From assembly GCA_963707975.1 (NCBI GenBank), contig OY970177.1, positions 744,001-808,000 of the forward strand: 64,000 nt of DNA. Reading direction: 5' to 3'. The translations under genes were made by a program, and so were the position numbers. The notes under the pieces are model-generated. The model was not told the DNA's origin and ran no database searches. It was given only the letters and a program-made list of their open reading frames with translations. The DNA comes from CAVVXX01 sp963707975. Lineage in GTDB: Bacteria; Pseudomonadota; Alphaproteobacteria; Micropepsales; Micropepsaceae. Shown here piece after piece: positions 54,212 through 63,193 of the stretch (position 1 is the stretch's first letter; each line of letters begins with the position of its first letter).

Positions 54212-57141
54212 TGCGCTTCGTCCCAATTGTTGCCGGCGCGCGCTTCCACTATCAGCGGCACGGATAACTCGATCGCAGGCAGCGAGGATTTTTCCATCAC
54301 GGCTTTGGCCACGGCGCTTGCCTTTTCCACTTCGGCGTCGGGAGCTTCGATGACGAGTTCGTCATGCACCTGCAGCAGCATGCGCGATTTCAATTTCTTT
54401 TCGGCGAAGGCGCCGGGTAACCGGATCATGGCGCGGCGGATAATGTCGGCCGCGGTGCCCTGAAGCGGCGCGTTGATGGCCGCGCGCTCGGCGCCGCCGC
54501 GCAAGCCTTGATTGGTCGATTTGATCTCGCGGATGTGCACGCGCCGGCCGAACAGCGTTTCGACATAGCCGTGTTCACGCGCAAATTCCTTGGTCGCTTC
54601 CATGTAGTCGCGGATGCCGGGAAAGCGCTCGAAATATTTCTTGATGTAGGCGTCGGCCTCGCCCCGCGCGATGCCAAGCTGGTTGGCGAGCCCAAATCCC
54701 GAAATGCCATAGACAATGCCGAAATTGATCGCTTTCGCCCGCCGGCGCACGTCGGTCGGCATGCCTTTGACCGGCACACCGAAAATTTCTGAGGCCGTCA
54801 TGGCGTGAATGTCGAGCCCGTCGGCAAAGGCCTTTTTCAGCGCCGGAATGTCGGCCATGTGGGCGAGCAGCCTGAGCTCGATCTGGCTGTAATCGGCGCT
54901 GATCAGCTTGTGGCCGGGAGCGGCGATGAAGGCCTGGCGGATGCGGCGGCCCTCTTCGGTGCGGATGGGAATGTTCTGTAAGTTAGGATCGGTGGAGGCA
55001 AGCCGCCCGGTCGAGGCCGCGGCCATCGCATAAGATGTGTGCACACGGCCCGTTTGCGGATTGATGAAAGTGGGTAGCGCCTCGGTGTAGGTGGAGCGCA
55101 GTTTCGCCAATTGGCGCCATTCGAGAATTTTTTTCGGCAGTTCGTGGCCCTGTGCCGCCAGATCCTCCAGCACATTGGCATCGGTTGACCAGGCGCCCGT
55201 TTTGGTGCGGATGCCGCCCGGCAGCTTCATGCGGTCGAAAAGAATCGCGCCCAATTGCTTGGGCGAGCCCAGGTTGAAATTGCCGCCGGCGAGCTTCTGA
55301 ATGGTCTTTTCCAGTTTTGCCATTTCCTGCGCGAAGTCGTTCGACAGCTTGGCCAGAAAGGCGGGCGCGATGCTGATTCCCGCCCGCTCCATATCGGCGA
55401 GCACGGGAATAAGCGGGCGTTCTAGCGTTTCGTAAACCGTGGCGAGATGTTCGGCCGCGAGCCTGGGCTTCAGCAGGCGATGCAGGCGCAGCGTGACATC
55501 GGCGTCTTCGGCCGAATAGCGCGTAGCGTCTTTCAGCGCCACCAGATCGAACGTGGTCTTGTCCTTGCCTTTGCCGCAGACATCGGAGAACGCAATCGGC
55601 TTGTGGCCGAGATGAAGCTCGGAGAGCGCGTCCATGCCGTGGCCGTGCAGCACGGTATCGAGCACAAACGAGATCAGCATGGTGTCGTCTATGGGCGAAA
55701 GTTTTATCCCACGCTGCAGGAAAACCAGATAATCGTATTTGATGTTCTGGCCGATTTTGAGCACGCTTTCGTCTTCCAAGAACGGCTTCAGCTTCGCCAG
55801 AACCTGTTTCTCGGAGAGCTGCTTTATTTCCTTGGCGTTACCGAGATCGAGCCCATCGGCTTGCCTGTGGCCCACGGGGATATAACAGGCCACGTTCGGC
55901 GCGATGCTGAGCGAGATGCCGCAAAGTACCACCTGCATGGCGTCGAGCGAGGTGGTTTCGGTGTCGACGCACACCTCGCCCGCTTCTTTCACGCGCGCGA
56001 TCCAGCGATCGAGTGCTTCCATACCGGTCACGGTATCATAGGCGTCGTAATTAATGGGCTTTTTGATAAGGCCAGAATCCATCACCGCGCCAGGCGCGTT
56101 TTTGTGCTCAGCCGTTTCGCTTTTCTGAGTCGTCGCTACGGTGGTTGGTTTTTTCGCGGGCGCTGCGCTTTCGGGCGCAGGCGCGATGGCGTCGGCATCC
56201 TCCACGCCAAGAGCGGCGGCCGCGCGGCGCGTAAGCTGGGCGAATTCCATCTTCTTCAAAAAGGGCAGCAACTGATCAACGCTGGGCTCGCAGACGGCAA
56301 AAGATTCGATTTTTTCCTGCACCGGTACCTTATTATCCAGCGTCACCAGTTTTTCCGAGATACGGATTTTTTCCGCATTCTCCATCAGCGATTCGCGCCT
56401 TTTGGGCTGTTTGATTTCGCTCGCGCGCTTGAGCAGCGAATTCAGATCGCCATAAATGCCGATGAGTTCGGCCGCCGTTTTCACCCCGATTCCGGGCGCG
56501 CCAGGAATATTGTCGGATGAATCGCCGGCAAGCGCTTGAACCGCGATCACCTTGGCGGGCGGCACGCCGAATTTCTCGATCACTTCGGCGGTTGCGATGC
56601 GCCGGCTCTTCATGGTGTCCAGCATCTCGATCTGGCCGTCGATGACGAGCTGCATCAGATCCTTGTCGGAGGAAACGATGGTGACTTTCATGCCTTTCTC
56701 GTGCGCGAGCCTCGCATAGGTCGCGATCAGATCGTCGGCTTCGTAGCCCGCCATCTCGATGGCCGGCACGCCGAAGGCGCGCGTTGCTTCCTTCACCAGT
56801 GGGAATTGCGGAATCAGATCCTCGGGCGGCTCGGGCCGGTTGGCCTTGTATTCGGCGTAGATGTCGTTGCGAAAGGTCTTGCGCCCCGCATCAAAGATGA
56901 CGGCCAGATGCGTGGGCTTGTCGCCCGCTTTGGTGTCCTCAAGCAGCTTCCACAACATGTTGGAGAAGCCCGCTACCGCACCGGTGGGGAGTCCGTCGGA
57001 TTTGCGGCTGAGCGGCGGCAGCGCGTGATAGGCGCGGAACAGATAGCTCGAACCGTCAACCAGGTAGAGATGATCGCCCTTCTTAAGCGCGCGCAGGGCC
57101 GATTTGGAATTTTCTTCGGGCTTGGTATTGGGCTTTGCCAT
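54208..57141 (-). CDS. polA: DNA polymerase I
   Basis: A 977-aa replication and repair polymerase. The 5'-3' exonuclease (about 1-290; YLFRAYHALPPL, SSDKDLMQL), an active-looking 3'-5' exonuclease (VCVDTETTSLD), and the polymerase with ISADYSQIELRLLAH, RRAKAINFGIVYG and LLQVHDELVIEAP are all present. I chose ATG 57141, which shares a base with the stop of the zinc-protein gene (TGATG). Confidence 0.96.
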   Translation of the reverse strand: MAKPNTKPEENSKSALRALKKGDHLYLVDGSSYLFRAYHALPPLSRKSDGLPTGAVAGFSNMLWKLLEDTKAGDKPTHLAVIFDAGRKTFRNDIYAEYKANRPEPPEDLIPQFPLVKEATRAFGVPAIEMAGYEADDLIATYARLAHEKGMKVTIVSSDKDLMQLVIDGQIEMLDTMKSRRIATAEVIEKFGVPPAKVIAVQALAGDSSDNIPGAPGIGVKTAAELIGIYGDLNSLLKRASEIKQPKRRESLMENAEKIRISEKLVTLDNKVPVQEKIESFAVCEPSVDQLLPFLKKMEFAQLTRRAAAALGVEDADAIAPAPESAAPAKKPTTVATTQKSETAEHKNAPGAVMDSGLIKKPINYDAYDTVTGMEALDRWIARVKEAGEVCVDTETTSLDAMQVVLCGISLSIAPNVACYIPVGHRQADGLDLGNAKEIKQLSEKQVLAKLKPFLEDESVLKIGQNIKYDYLVFLQRGIKLSPIDDTMLISFVLDTVLHGHGMDALSELHLGHKPIAFSDVCGKGKDKTTFDLVALKDATRYSAEDADVTLRLHRLLKPRLAAEHLATVYETLERPLIPVLADMERAGISIAPAFLAKLSNDFAQEMAKLEKTIQKLAGGNFNLGSPKQLGAILFDRMKLPGGIRTKTGAWSTDANVLEDLAAQGHELPKKILEWRQLAKLRSTYTEALPTFINPQTGRVHTSYAMAAASTGRLASTDPNLQNIPIRTEEGRRIRQAFIAAPGHKLISADYSQIELRLLAHMADIPALKKAFADGLDIHAMTASEIFGVPVKGMPTDVRRRAKAINFGIVYGISGFGLANQLGIARGEADAYIKKYFERFPGIRDYMEATKEFAREHGYVETLFGRRVHIREIKSTNQGLRGGAERAAINAPLQGTAADIIRRAMIRLPGAFAEKKLKSRMLLQVHDELVIEAPDAEVEKASAVAKAVMEKSSLPAIELSVPLIVEARAGNNWDEAH

Positions 57142-57368
57142 CAATGCGAATCTGCTCCGCCCTTGAGCACGAAACGGCGGTCGCAATAGGGGCAATCGAC
57201 GAAGCCTTCATCGCCGATCTGCAAATAGACCTTGGGGTGCCCAAGGGCGCCCCCGCCGCCATCGCAGGAAACGCTGCGCGTGGTTACCTCAAAGGTTTCG
57301 GGCGCGTCGAATTTGGCGGCGTCTTGCGGGTTTATCTGTGCGCTCATGTCATTCATCTCATTGGGCAT
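57141..57368 (-). CDS. CHCC zinc-finger domain protein
   Basis: A 75-aa protein of the zf-CHCC family (related to the NDUFS6 zinc subunit). Ligands are Cys35, His44, Cys59 and Cys62 in VSCDGGGGALGHP and VDCPYCDRRF. Its role in bacteria is unclear. The start could be ATG 57368, 57356 or 57347. The 5' end and leader lie in a 79-bp tandem repeat (57313-57470). It is coupled to polA by one shared base. Confidence 0.85.
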   Translation of the reverse strand: MPNEMNDMSAQINPQDAAKFDAPETFEVTTRSVSCDGGGGALGHPKVYLQIGDEGFVDCPYCDRRFVLKGGADSH

Positions 57369-57470
57369 CTCAGCGGATCGCGAGGAATATATTGGCGGCG
57401 TCTTGCGGGTTTATCTGTGCGCTCATGTCATTCATCTCATTGGGCATCTCAGCGGATCGCGAGGAATATA
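57313..57470. repeat. Perfect 79-bp tandem duplication over the zinc-protein start
   Basis: Copy 1 is 57313-57391 and copy 2 is 57392-57470; the two are identical in every base. The unit contains the first 19 codons of the CHCC gene and its leader. Copy 2, upstream, therefore carries a duplicated start region that reads 25 codons and stops one base before the ATG of the intact gene. Confidence 0.9.
57370..57447 (-). pseudogene. Duplicated 5' fragment of the CHCC gene (25-codon upstream ORF)
   Basis: Created by the tandem duplication. It reads the same first 18 residues as the intact gene (MPNEMNDMSAQINPQDAA) and then NIFLAIR before TGA. The stop ends one base before ATG 57368, so ribosomes could re-initiate on the intact gene. 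It has no zinc ligands and no function of its own is expected. Confidence 0.6.
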
Positions 57471-57605
57471 GCGGCCCCCCGGGCTCTCGCAACCCGGGCC
57501 ACAGTGAACATGGATTTCTGGAGATAATGTGCAGTTGGGAAGCAGCGACTCGCTGATCAAGGGGGCCGCGAAGATTTTTTATGCGCGCTGCGCTAATGTG
57601 CAGCC

Positions 57606-58181
57606 ATGGTGGTGCTGAACCGTATCTACACCAAGGGTGGCGACCAGGGCGAAACCTCGCTCGGCGATGGCGCGCGCGTGCCCAAATACGCGCTTCGCAT
57701 CGCCGCCATCGGCGCGGTCGACGAAGCCAACGCCGCGATCGGCCTTGCGCGCCTGCATACAAAAGGCGAGGCCGACCAGATGCTCGCCCGCATCCAGAAC
57801 GATCTGTTCGATCTGGGCGCCGATCTTTGCCTGCCCGAGGAGGGGCGCAAGCAGCCGGAGCAAAAGGGGCCGCCCTTGCGCGTAGCCGAGTCGCAGGTCG
57901 AGCGCCTGGAACGCGAAATCGACGCCATGAATGCGGAATTATCGCCCCTGCGTTCCTTCGTGCTGCCGGGGGGCGCGCCGGCCGCCGCTTATCTTCACCT
58001 CGCTCGCACCATTGTGCGCCGCGCCGAACGGCTGATGGTGGAGCTTGCGCAAGCGGAAAAACTGGGCGCGCCCGCGCTCAAATACGCGAACCGCCTGTCC
58101 GACCATCTGTTCGTGATGGCGCGGCATCTGAACAATAAGGGGGCCGCCGACGTGCTGTGGACGCCGGGCCAGAACCGCTAG
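57606..58181 (+). CDS. Cob(I)yrinic acid a,c-diamide adenosyltransferase, PduO type
   Basis: A 191-aa ATP:cob(I)alamin adenosyltransferase that makes adenosylcobalamin. TKGGDQGETSLGDGARVPK is the ATP-binding start, VDEANAAIG and SFVLPGG follow, and RRAER..NRLSDHLFVMAR holds the arginine-rich signature. A B12-dependent enzyme such as methylmalonyl-CoA mutase would use the product. It is divergent from the zinc-protein gene. Confidence 0.94.
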   Translation: MVVLNRIYTKGGDQGETSLGDGARVPKYALRIAAIGAVDEANAAIGLARLHTKGEADQMLARIQNDLFDLGADLCLPEEGRKQPEQKGPPLRVAESQVERLEREIDAMNAELSPLRSFVLPGGAPAAAYLHLARTIVRRAERLMVELAQAEKLGAPALKYANRLSDHLFVMARHLNNKGAADVLWTPGQNR

Positions 58182-58196
58182 GTCAAACGGAATAAA

Positions 58197-58490
58197 TCAG
58201 CCGCCTATGCTGCCCAAAAACATCAGCAGCACGCCCGGCACGCCAGTGTCGGCCCAGCTGGGCCACGACAGCGCAGTGGTGAGCCAGCCCGCCACCGGAT
58301 CAGGCAATGTCGTCTGGATCCAGGGCTGGATATCCCAATGCAGGAGCGTAAGCACCTGCTCGAGCGAGCGGACCATCAGGTCGCCGCTCCACAAATCCGC
58401 GCCCTTTTCGAGTGTGGTAATGACGTCGGCGCCCAGCAGCATGAAAGCCACGACCACCAACAAAAGACCGATCAATCGGAAGATAGCCAT
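58197..58490 (-). CDS. Small membrane protein of unknown function
   Basis: A 97-aa protein with one strong N-terminal helix (about 3-22, LIGLLLVVVAFMLLGAD) and a hydrophobic C-terminus (GVLLMFLGSIGG) that may be a second. The tryptophan-rich middle (LHWDIQPWIQ, LSWPSW) is notable. ATG 58490 is chosen. It is convergent with the adenosyltransferase gene. The family resembles a conserved alphaproteobacterial hypothetical group, with no known role. Confidence 0.68.
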   Translation of the reverse strand: MAIFRLIGLLLVVVAFMLLGADVITTLEKGADLWSGDLMVRSLEQVLTLLHWDIQPWIQTTLPDPVAGWLTTALSWPSWADTGVPGVLLMFLGSIGG

Positions 58491-58679
58491 TCGGCACCCC
58501 ACCCCATGCCAATTCGCGGCCGGAGCTTGTGACCGCCCCGATCCTTAATAACAGCCTATGCGCGAGAAGGTTTCGCCACAAGATAGAGGCTTGTTATGGT
58601 TAACTTTATAGGCCTCCGGAAGAGGCCGGAATGCGACCGGCGGCCACTTTAGCCTATGCAAATCTGCAACGGCTGGCGT

Positions 58680-59144
58680 TCATTTCCGCGCGGGGTAGGG
58701 CGTACCGTCGCGGTGGGTGAACACATTGGTCTTGTTCTCGATCTTCATATCGAGATCGGGATAAAGGCAGACATCCCGCATACTACGCGTGCCGATTTCC
58801 AGATAGACCGCCGTGCCGGCGCTTTTGTTGATCAGGTGATGGCCATTGGCGATGTTTTTCGGAAACGCCGCGCAATCGCCCGCGCGCAAGATCTCCTCGC
58901 ACGCATCGGTGACAAGCGTGAGCTCGCCCTCCAGCACATACACGAATTCATCCTCATGACTGTGCCAGTGGCGCTGGCTCGACCAATTGCCTGGCGGCAG
59001 CCGCGTCAGGTTGACGCCGAAATCGGAAAGCCCGCCGGCATCGCCCAGCAGCTGCTTGATGCGGTCTTTCGCGATTTCGTGAAACGGCGCGGGGTAGCCG
59101 GAGCCTTTGCGTTCCGGCACCCGTTTCACATCGATCTTCGGCAT
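58680..59144 (-). CDS. Cupin-domain protein
   Basis: A 154-aa single-domain cupin. HWHSHEDEFVYVLEGE is metal motif 1 (two His, Glu), and PKNIANGHHLIN is motif 2 with a further His. Similar proteins are annotated as cupins linked to sugar or transcriptional functions, but the substrate is unknown. It lies downstream of pnp on the same strand, 10 bases after it. Confidence 0.85.
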   Translation of the reverse strand: MPKIDVKRVPERKGSGYPAPFHEIAKDRIKQLLGDAGGLSDFGVNLTRLPPGNWSSQRHWHSHEDEFVYVLEGELTLVTDACEEILRAGDCAAFPKNIANGHHLINKSAGTAVYLEIGTRSMRDVCLYPDLDMKIENKTNVFTHRDGTPYPARK

Positions 59145-59154
59145 GGCTTTATCC

Positions 59155-61304
59155 TCAGCCCGCCTGCTGTGGTGCGGTTTCTGGCTGCTGCTGTTTCTTG
59201 GTCAGGTCTTCGCCCGTCTGCTGGTCAACCGCCTTCATGGAGAGCCGTACCTTGCCGCGGTCGTCGAAGCCCAAGAGCTTCACTTTCACCGTGTCGCCTT
59301 CTTTGACCACGTCCGTCACTTTGGCCACACGCTTGGGCGCGAGCTCGGAAATATGCACCAGGCCGTCCTTGGGCCCGAAGAAATTCACGAAGGCGCCAAA
59401 ATCCATCACCTTGACAACTTTGCCATCGTAGATTTCGCCCACTTCGGGCTCGGCGACGATGCCCTTGATCCATTTCATCGCGGCCTTGATGGCGTCCGCG
59501 TCGGCGGACGCAATCTTGATCGTGCCGTCGTCGTCGATGTCGATCTTGGCGCCCGTCTTTTCCACGATCTCGCGGATCACCTTGCCGCCCGAGCCGATCA
59601 CTTCGCGGATCTTGTCGGTAGGAATCTTGATCTGCTCGATGCGTGGCGCGTGCTCGCCCAATTCCGCGCGGGCGCTGGTCAGCGCCTTCGCCATCTCGCC
59701 CAGAATATGCAGGCGGCCGTCTTTCGCCTGGTTGAGCGCGACTTTCATGATCTCTTCGGTGATGCCGGCGATTTTGATGTCCATCTGCAGTGAGGTGATG
59801 CCTTCTTCGGTGCCGGCCACCTTGAAGTCCATGTCGCCAAGATGATCTTCGTCGCCCAGAATGTCCGACAGCACGGCGAACTTGCTTCCTTCGAGAATGA
59901 GCCCCATGGCGATGCCGGCCACCGCGCGCGTGAGCGGTACGCCTGCATCCATCAGAGCGAGCGAGGAGCCGCACACAGTCGCCATCGATGACGAGCCGTT
60001 CGATTCCGGTGATCTCGGAGACGACGCGGATGGTGTAGGGGAAGGCTTCCTTGGTGGGCAGCATGGGATGGATGGCGCGCCATGCAAGCTTGCCGTGGCC
60101 GATCTCGCGCCGCCCGGGGCCGCCCATGCGCCCAGTTTCGCCGACCGAAAACGGCGGGAAATTGTAATGCAGCATGAAGTGCTGTTTGTAGGTGCCTTCA
60201 AGGCTGTCGACGAACTGTTCGTCTTCGCCGGTGCCGAGTGTTGTTACGACGAGGGCCTGGGTTTCGCCGCGGGTGAACAGCGCGCTGCCATGCGTGCGCG
60301 GCAGCACGCCCACTTCGCTTACGATCGGGCGCACGGTCTTGAGATCGCGCCCGTCGATGCGCTTGCCTGGTGTCGAGACGGAGGTGCGCATCACATTGGC
60401 TTCCAGCTCCTTGAACAGTTTCTTGAACGTGTTCTCGTCGGCCTTGCCTTCGCCTTCGCCGACGAGATCAGCCATGGCGGTCGCCTTGATGGCGTCAATG
60501 CGCTCGTGGCGCGCCTGTTTTTCGGCGATTTGGTAGGCGGCCTTGAGATCGTTTTCCGCCTGACGCGCGAGTGCTGCTTCCACCGGGGATTTTTCGGCGG
60601 GCGGAAGTTCGCGCGGTTCCTTGGCGGCCTTTTCGGCCAGGCGGATGATGGCGTCGATCACCTTCTGCATCTCGCGGTGGCCGAACATCACGGCGCCCAG
60701 CATGACGTCTTCTGAAAGCTCCTTGGCTTCCGATTCGACCATCAGCACCGCGTCGGCCGTGCCGGCGACCACTAGATCGAGGCTGGAATTGACCATCTCG
60801 TCGATTTGCGGGTTGAGCTTGTATTCGCCGTCGATAAGCCGACGCGCGCAGCCCCGATCGGCCCCATGAAAGGGATGCCGGACATGGTGAGCGCTGCCGA
60901 TGCCGCGACCATGGCTACAATATCGGGATCGTTTTCCAAGTCGTGGCTGAGCACCGTGACAATCACCTGCGTCTCGTTGCGATAGCCTCGGCGCGAACAA
61001 CGGCCTGATGGGACGGTCGATCAGGCGCGCTGATCAGCGTCTCGCGCTCGGTGGGGCGCCCTTCGCGCTTGAAATAGCCGCCTGGAATCTTGCCGGCGGC
61101 GAAAAACTTTTCCTGGTAATTGACGGTCAGCGGGAAAAAGTCGACGCCCGCCTTGGGCTCGTGCGCGCCGACGACTGTCGCAAGCACCACGGTTTCTCCG
61201 TAGGTCGCGAGCACTGCGCCGTCTGCCTGGCGCGCGGCGCGGCCGGTTTCAAGGGTGAGCTTGCTGCCGCCCCATTCGATTTCCTCGCGATTGATTTTGA
61301 ACAT
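59155..61304 (-). pseudogene. pnp: Polyribonucleotide nucleotidyltransferase (PNPase), four frameshifts
   Basis: A phosphorolytic 3'-5' exoribonuclease of the degradosome. ATG 61304 starts MFKINREEIEWGG. The reading changes frame twice at about 60990-61030 (ERETLIS then DRP then NETQVIVT), once near 60838 (AARVG to IDGEY) and once near 60006 (VSEIT to SSMATVCGSS). All domains follow: two RNase PH units, KH (IREVIGSGGKVIREI) and S1 (VGEIYDGKVVKVMDFGAFV) to the stop at 59155. Total span fits about 715 aa. It is essential-like and in the standard position, so sequence error is most likely. Confidence 0.85.
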
Positions 61305-61486
61305 GTGTTTCTTCCTTCTTTCCCGCGGCCGGATTGCCGTGGGGCCTCGTGAGTCTTTTTCTCTCAAGAGATTGTATTGCGCAGGCCGCGGCCATCCGCG
61401 GACGCGCGCATTCGTTGCCGGAAGATTTGCCATCCGGTTGGTGGTGACGGTGAGGCCGGGCCTTCCGTTCCTATGTGCTGGATAAG

Positions 61487-61755
61487 TCAGCGCCTGAGAC
61501 CCAGACTGTCGATGAGCGCTTCGTAGCGCTTGGGATCCTTCGCCTTCAGATAATCGAGCAGCCCGCGCCGCTGCGACACCATCTTGATGAGGCCGCGGCG
61601 CGAATGATTGTCCTTGACGTGGGTTTGAAATGCTCGGTCAGATTGGCGATGCTCTCGGAGAGCACGGCCACCTGGACTTCCGGCGAACCCGTGTCGCCGG
61701 CTTTCTTCGCGTATTCGTCGATGACTTCTTTCTTGCGTTCGGTCGTTACCGACAT
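61487..61755 (-). pseudogene. rpsO: 30S ribosomal protein S15, one frameshift
   Basis: ATG 61755 gives MSVTTERKKEVIDEYAKKAG, the S15 start, up to NLTEHFK. One base is missing near 61622; adding it gives HVKDNHSRRG, KMVSQRRGLLDYL and the end DSLGLRR with TGA at 61487. The restored length, 89 aa, is exactly that of S15. An indispensable ribosomal gene is unlikely to be truly broken. Confidence 0.88.
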
Positions 61756-61779
61756 CGTGAATTCCTCTGTTCCTGTCCC

Positions 61780-62739
61780 AAAGTTGAAAACACGAAACGG
61801 CCTCAACTCGCCTTCTGCCACTTGGGCCAGTGCCACGGGCTCGCCTTCGGCGGTCGAGAGATAGACCGTCAGGCCCTGGATTGAGCCCCCATCCGCGGCT
61901 TCCCCGAAATCATGCTCGTCCGCCATCCGCGCGAAATGCGGAAGCGCGGATGAGAATGGGGTTGCCGCTGCGGAGGCGAACCGCATCTGCGGCCCGTTAC
62001 AGCCAGTGCCGGGATGCCGTCCAGCGCGGTCGAAAGGGGCGTCGAGATGCTCAAAAGCGGCGGGACTATGCCTAAAAGCCTCCAGCTTTTCCAGCGAAAT
62101 TGCGTCTCTCACGGAAAGGGGGCCGAGTTTCAGGCGGCGCAAGGAAACACTGGCCAAACGTGCCCAGGGCCTGCGCCAGATCGCGCACCCAGGCCCTGAC
62201 ATAAGTGCCTTTGCCTGACGTGATTTCGAACTCGGCTGGTCTGCGTCGGGCTGGGACAAGAGCTCCGCCTTGCCGATAAGAACCGCGCGGGGCTCAAGCG
62301 CGGGCGCTTCGCCTTCGCGGGCCAGATCATAGGCACGTTCGCCTGCCACCTTGATCGCGGAATAGGCGGGTGGCGCTTGTAGGATTTCGCCGGTGAAGCG
62401 GGGCAGCATGGCCTCGAATTTCCTCGCGTGTGGGCCGTGCATCGGAACGCCCGATGACCGCGCCTTCGGCATCGTCGGTGTCGCGTGCTTCGCCCCAGCG
62501 CGCGGTGAAGCGGTAGAGCTTCTCCGCATCCATCGCGTAAGCAACCGTTTTGGTCGCCTCGCCCAGCGCCACCGCCAGCACGCCGGTAGCCAGAGGATCG
62601 AGCGTGCCGGCATGGCCCGCCTTCTGCGCATCGAACAGGCGTTTCACGCGGGCGACGGCATGGGTTGAACGTCAAGCCCTGGGGCTTGTCGAGAACGACC
62701 CAGCCATGAACGGGCGAGCCCTTACGTTTCTTCGGCCAT
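61780..62739 (-). pseudogene. truB: tRNA pseudouridine-55 synthase TruB, several frameshifts
   Basis: Makes pseudouridine 55 in the T-loop of tRNA. The start at 62739 has one extra base after ATGGC. Pieces in order are KRKGSPVHGWVVLDKPQGLT, RLFDAQKAGHAGTLDPLATG with the catalytic Asp, ARPTREEI, PRFTGEILQAPPAYSAIKVAG and, at the end, ALAQVAEGELRPFRVFN. At least four indels separate them. No stop is found in frame before rpsO, so the 3' end is uncertain. Confidence 0.75.
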
Positions 62740-63152
62740 CGCCGTCGTTCTTTTCTTCGCCAGATCACGCGCGACCTTCTCGGATTTGAGAATGCGTTCG
62801 ATCCGCTCGGCCTCGGCGAATGACGTGTCTTCGACGAAGCGCAGTTCGGGCGTGAATTTGAGCGTGATGGCGTGGCCCAGCTCGCCGCGCAAAAATCCCT
62901 TGTGGCGATTCAGCGCTGCAATGACGGTGTTCGGCGTTCTTGCCCGCCCAGCGGCTCGCAGAAGACAGTCGCATGGCGCATGTCGGCCGATGGCTTGACC
63001 TGCGTGATCGTCACCGAGACGCCTTCGAGATCGGCATCGCGGATGTCCACCACGCGCAAAATGTCGGACAGCGCATGGCGCAGCATCTCGCCCACGCGCA
63101 ATTGGCGCTGCGAGGGGCCGAGGGAAGAAGAATGATTGCGTTGCCGGGGCAT
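62722..63152 (-). pseudogene. rbfA: Ribosome-binding factor A, one frameshift
   Basis: Helps mature the 30S subunit. ATG 63152 starts MPRQRNHSSSLGPSQRQLRVG, then SDILRVVDIRDADLEGVSVT. The frame changes near 62937 (PLGGQE to NTVIAALN) and continues with LGHAITLKFTPELRFVEDTS and AERIERIL to the stop at 62722. The restored length is about 143 aa. The end overlaps the truB start. Confidence 0.82.
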
Positions 63153-63193
63153 TTTTCACTCGCCATTGCCGGGATGGAACCGGCAAACGATCG

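Noticed and set aside
55447..56520. Plus-strand ORF of 357 codons inside polA
   Set aside because: DNA polymerase I is intact on the other strand, and the antisense product has no recognisable domain or ribosome site.
57471..57605. CCCGGG repeats near 57480-57500 as a possible terminator
   Set aside because: The arms pair poorly beyond six bases and no T-run follows on either strand.
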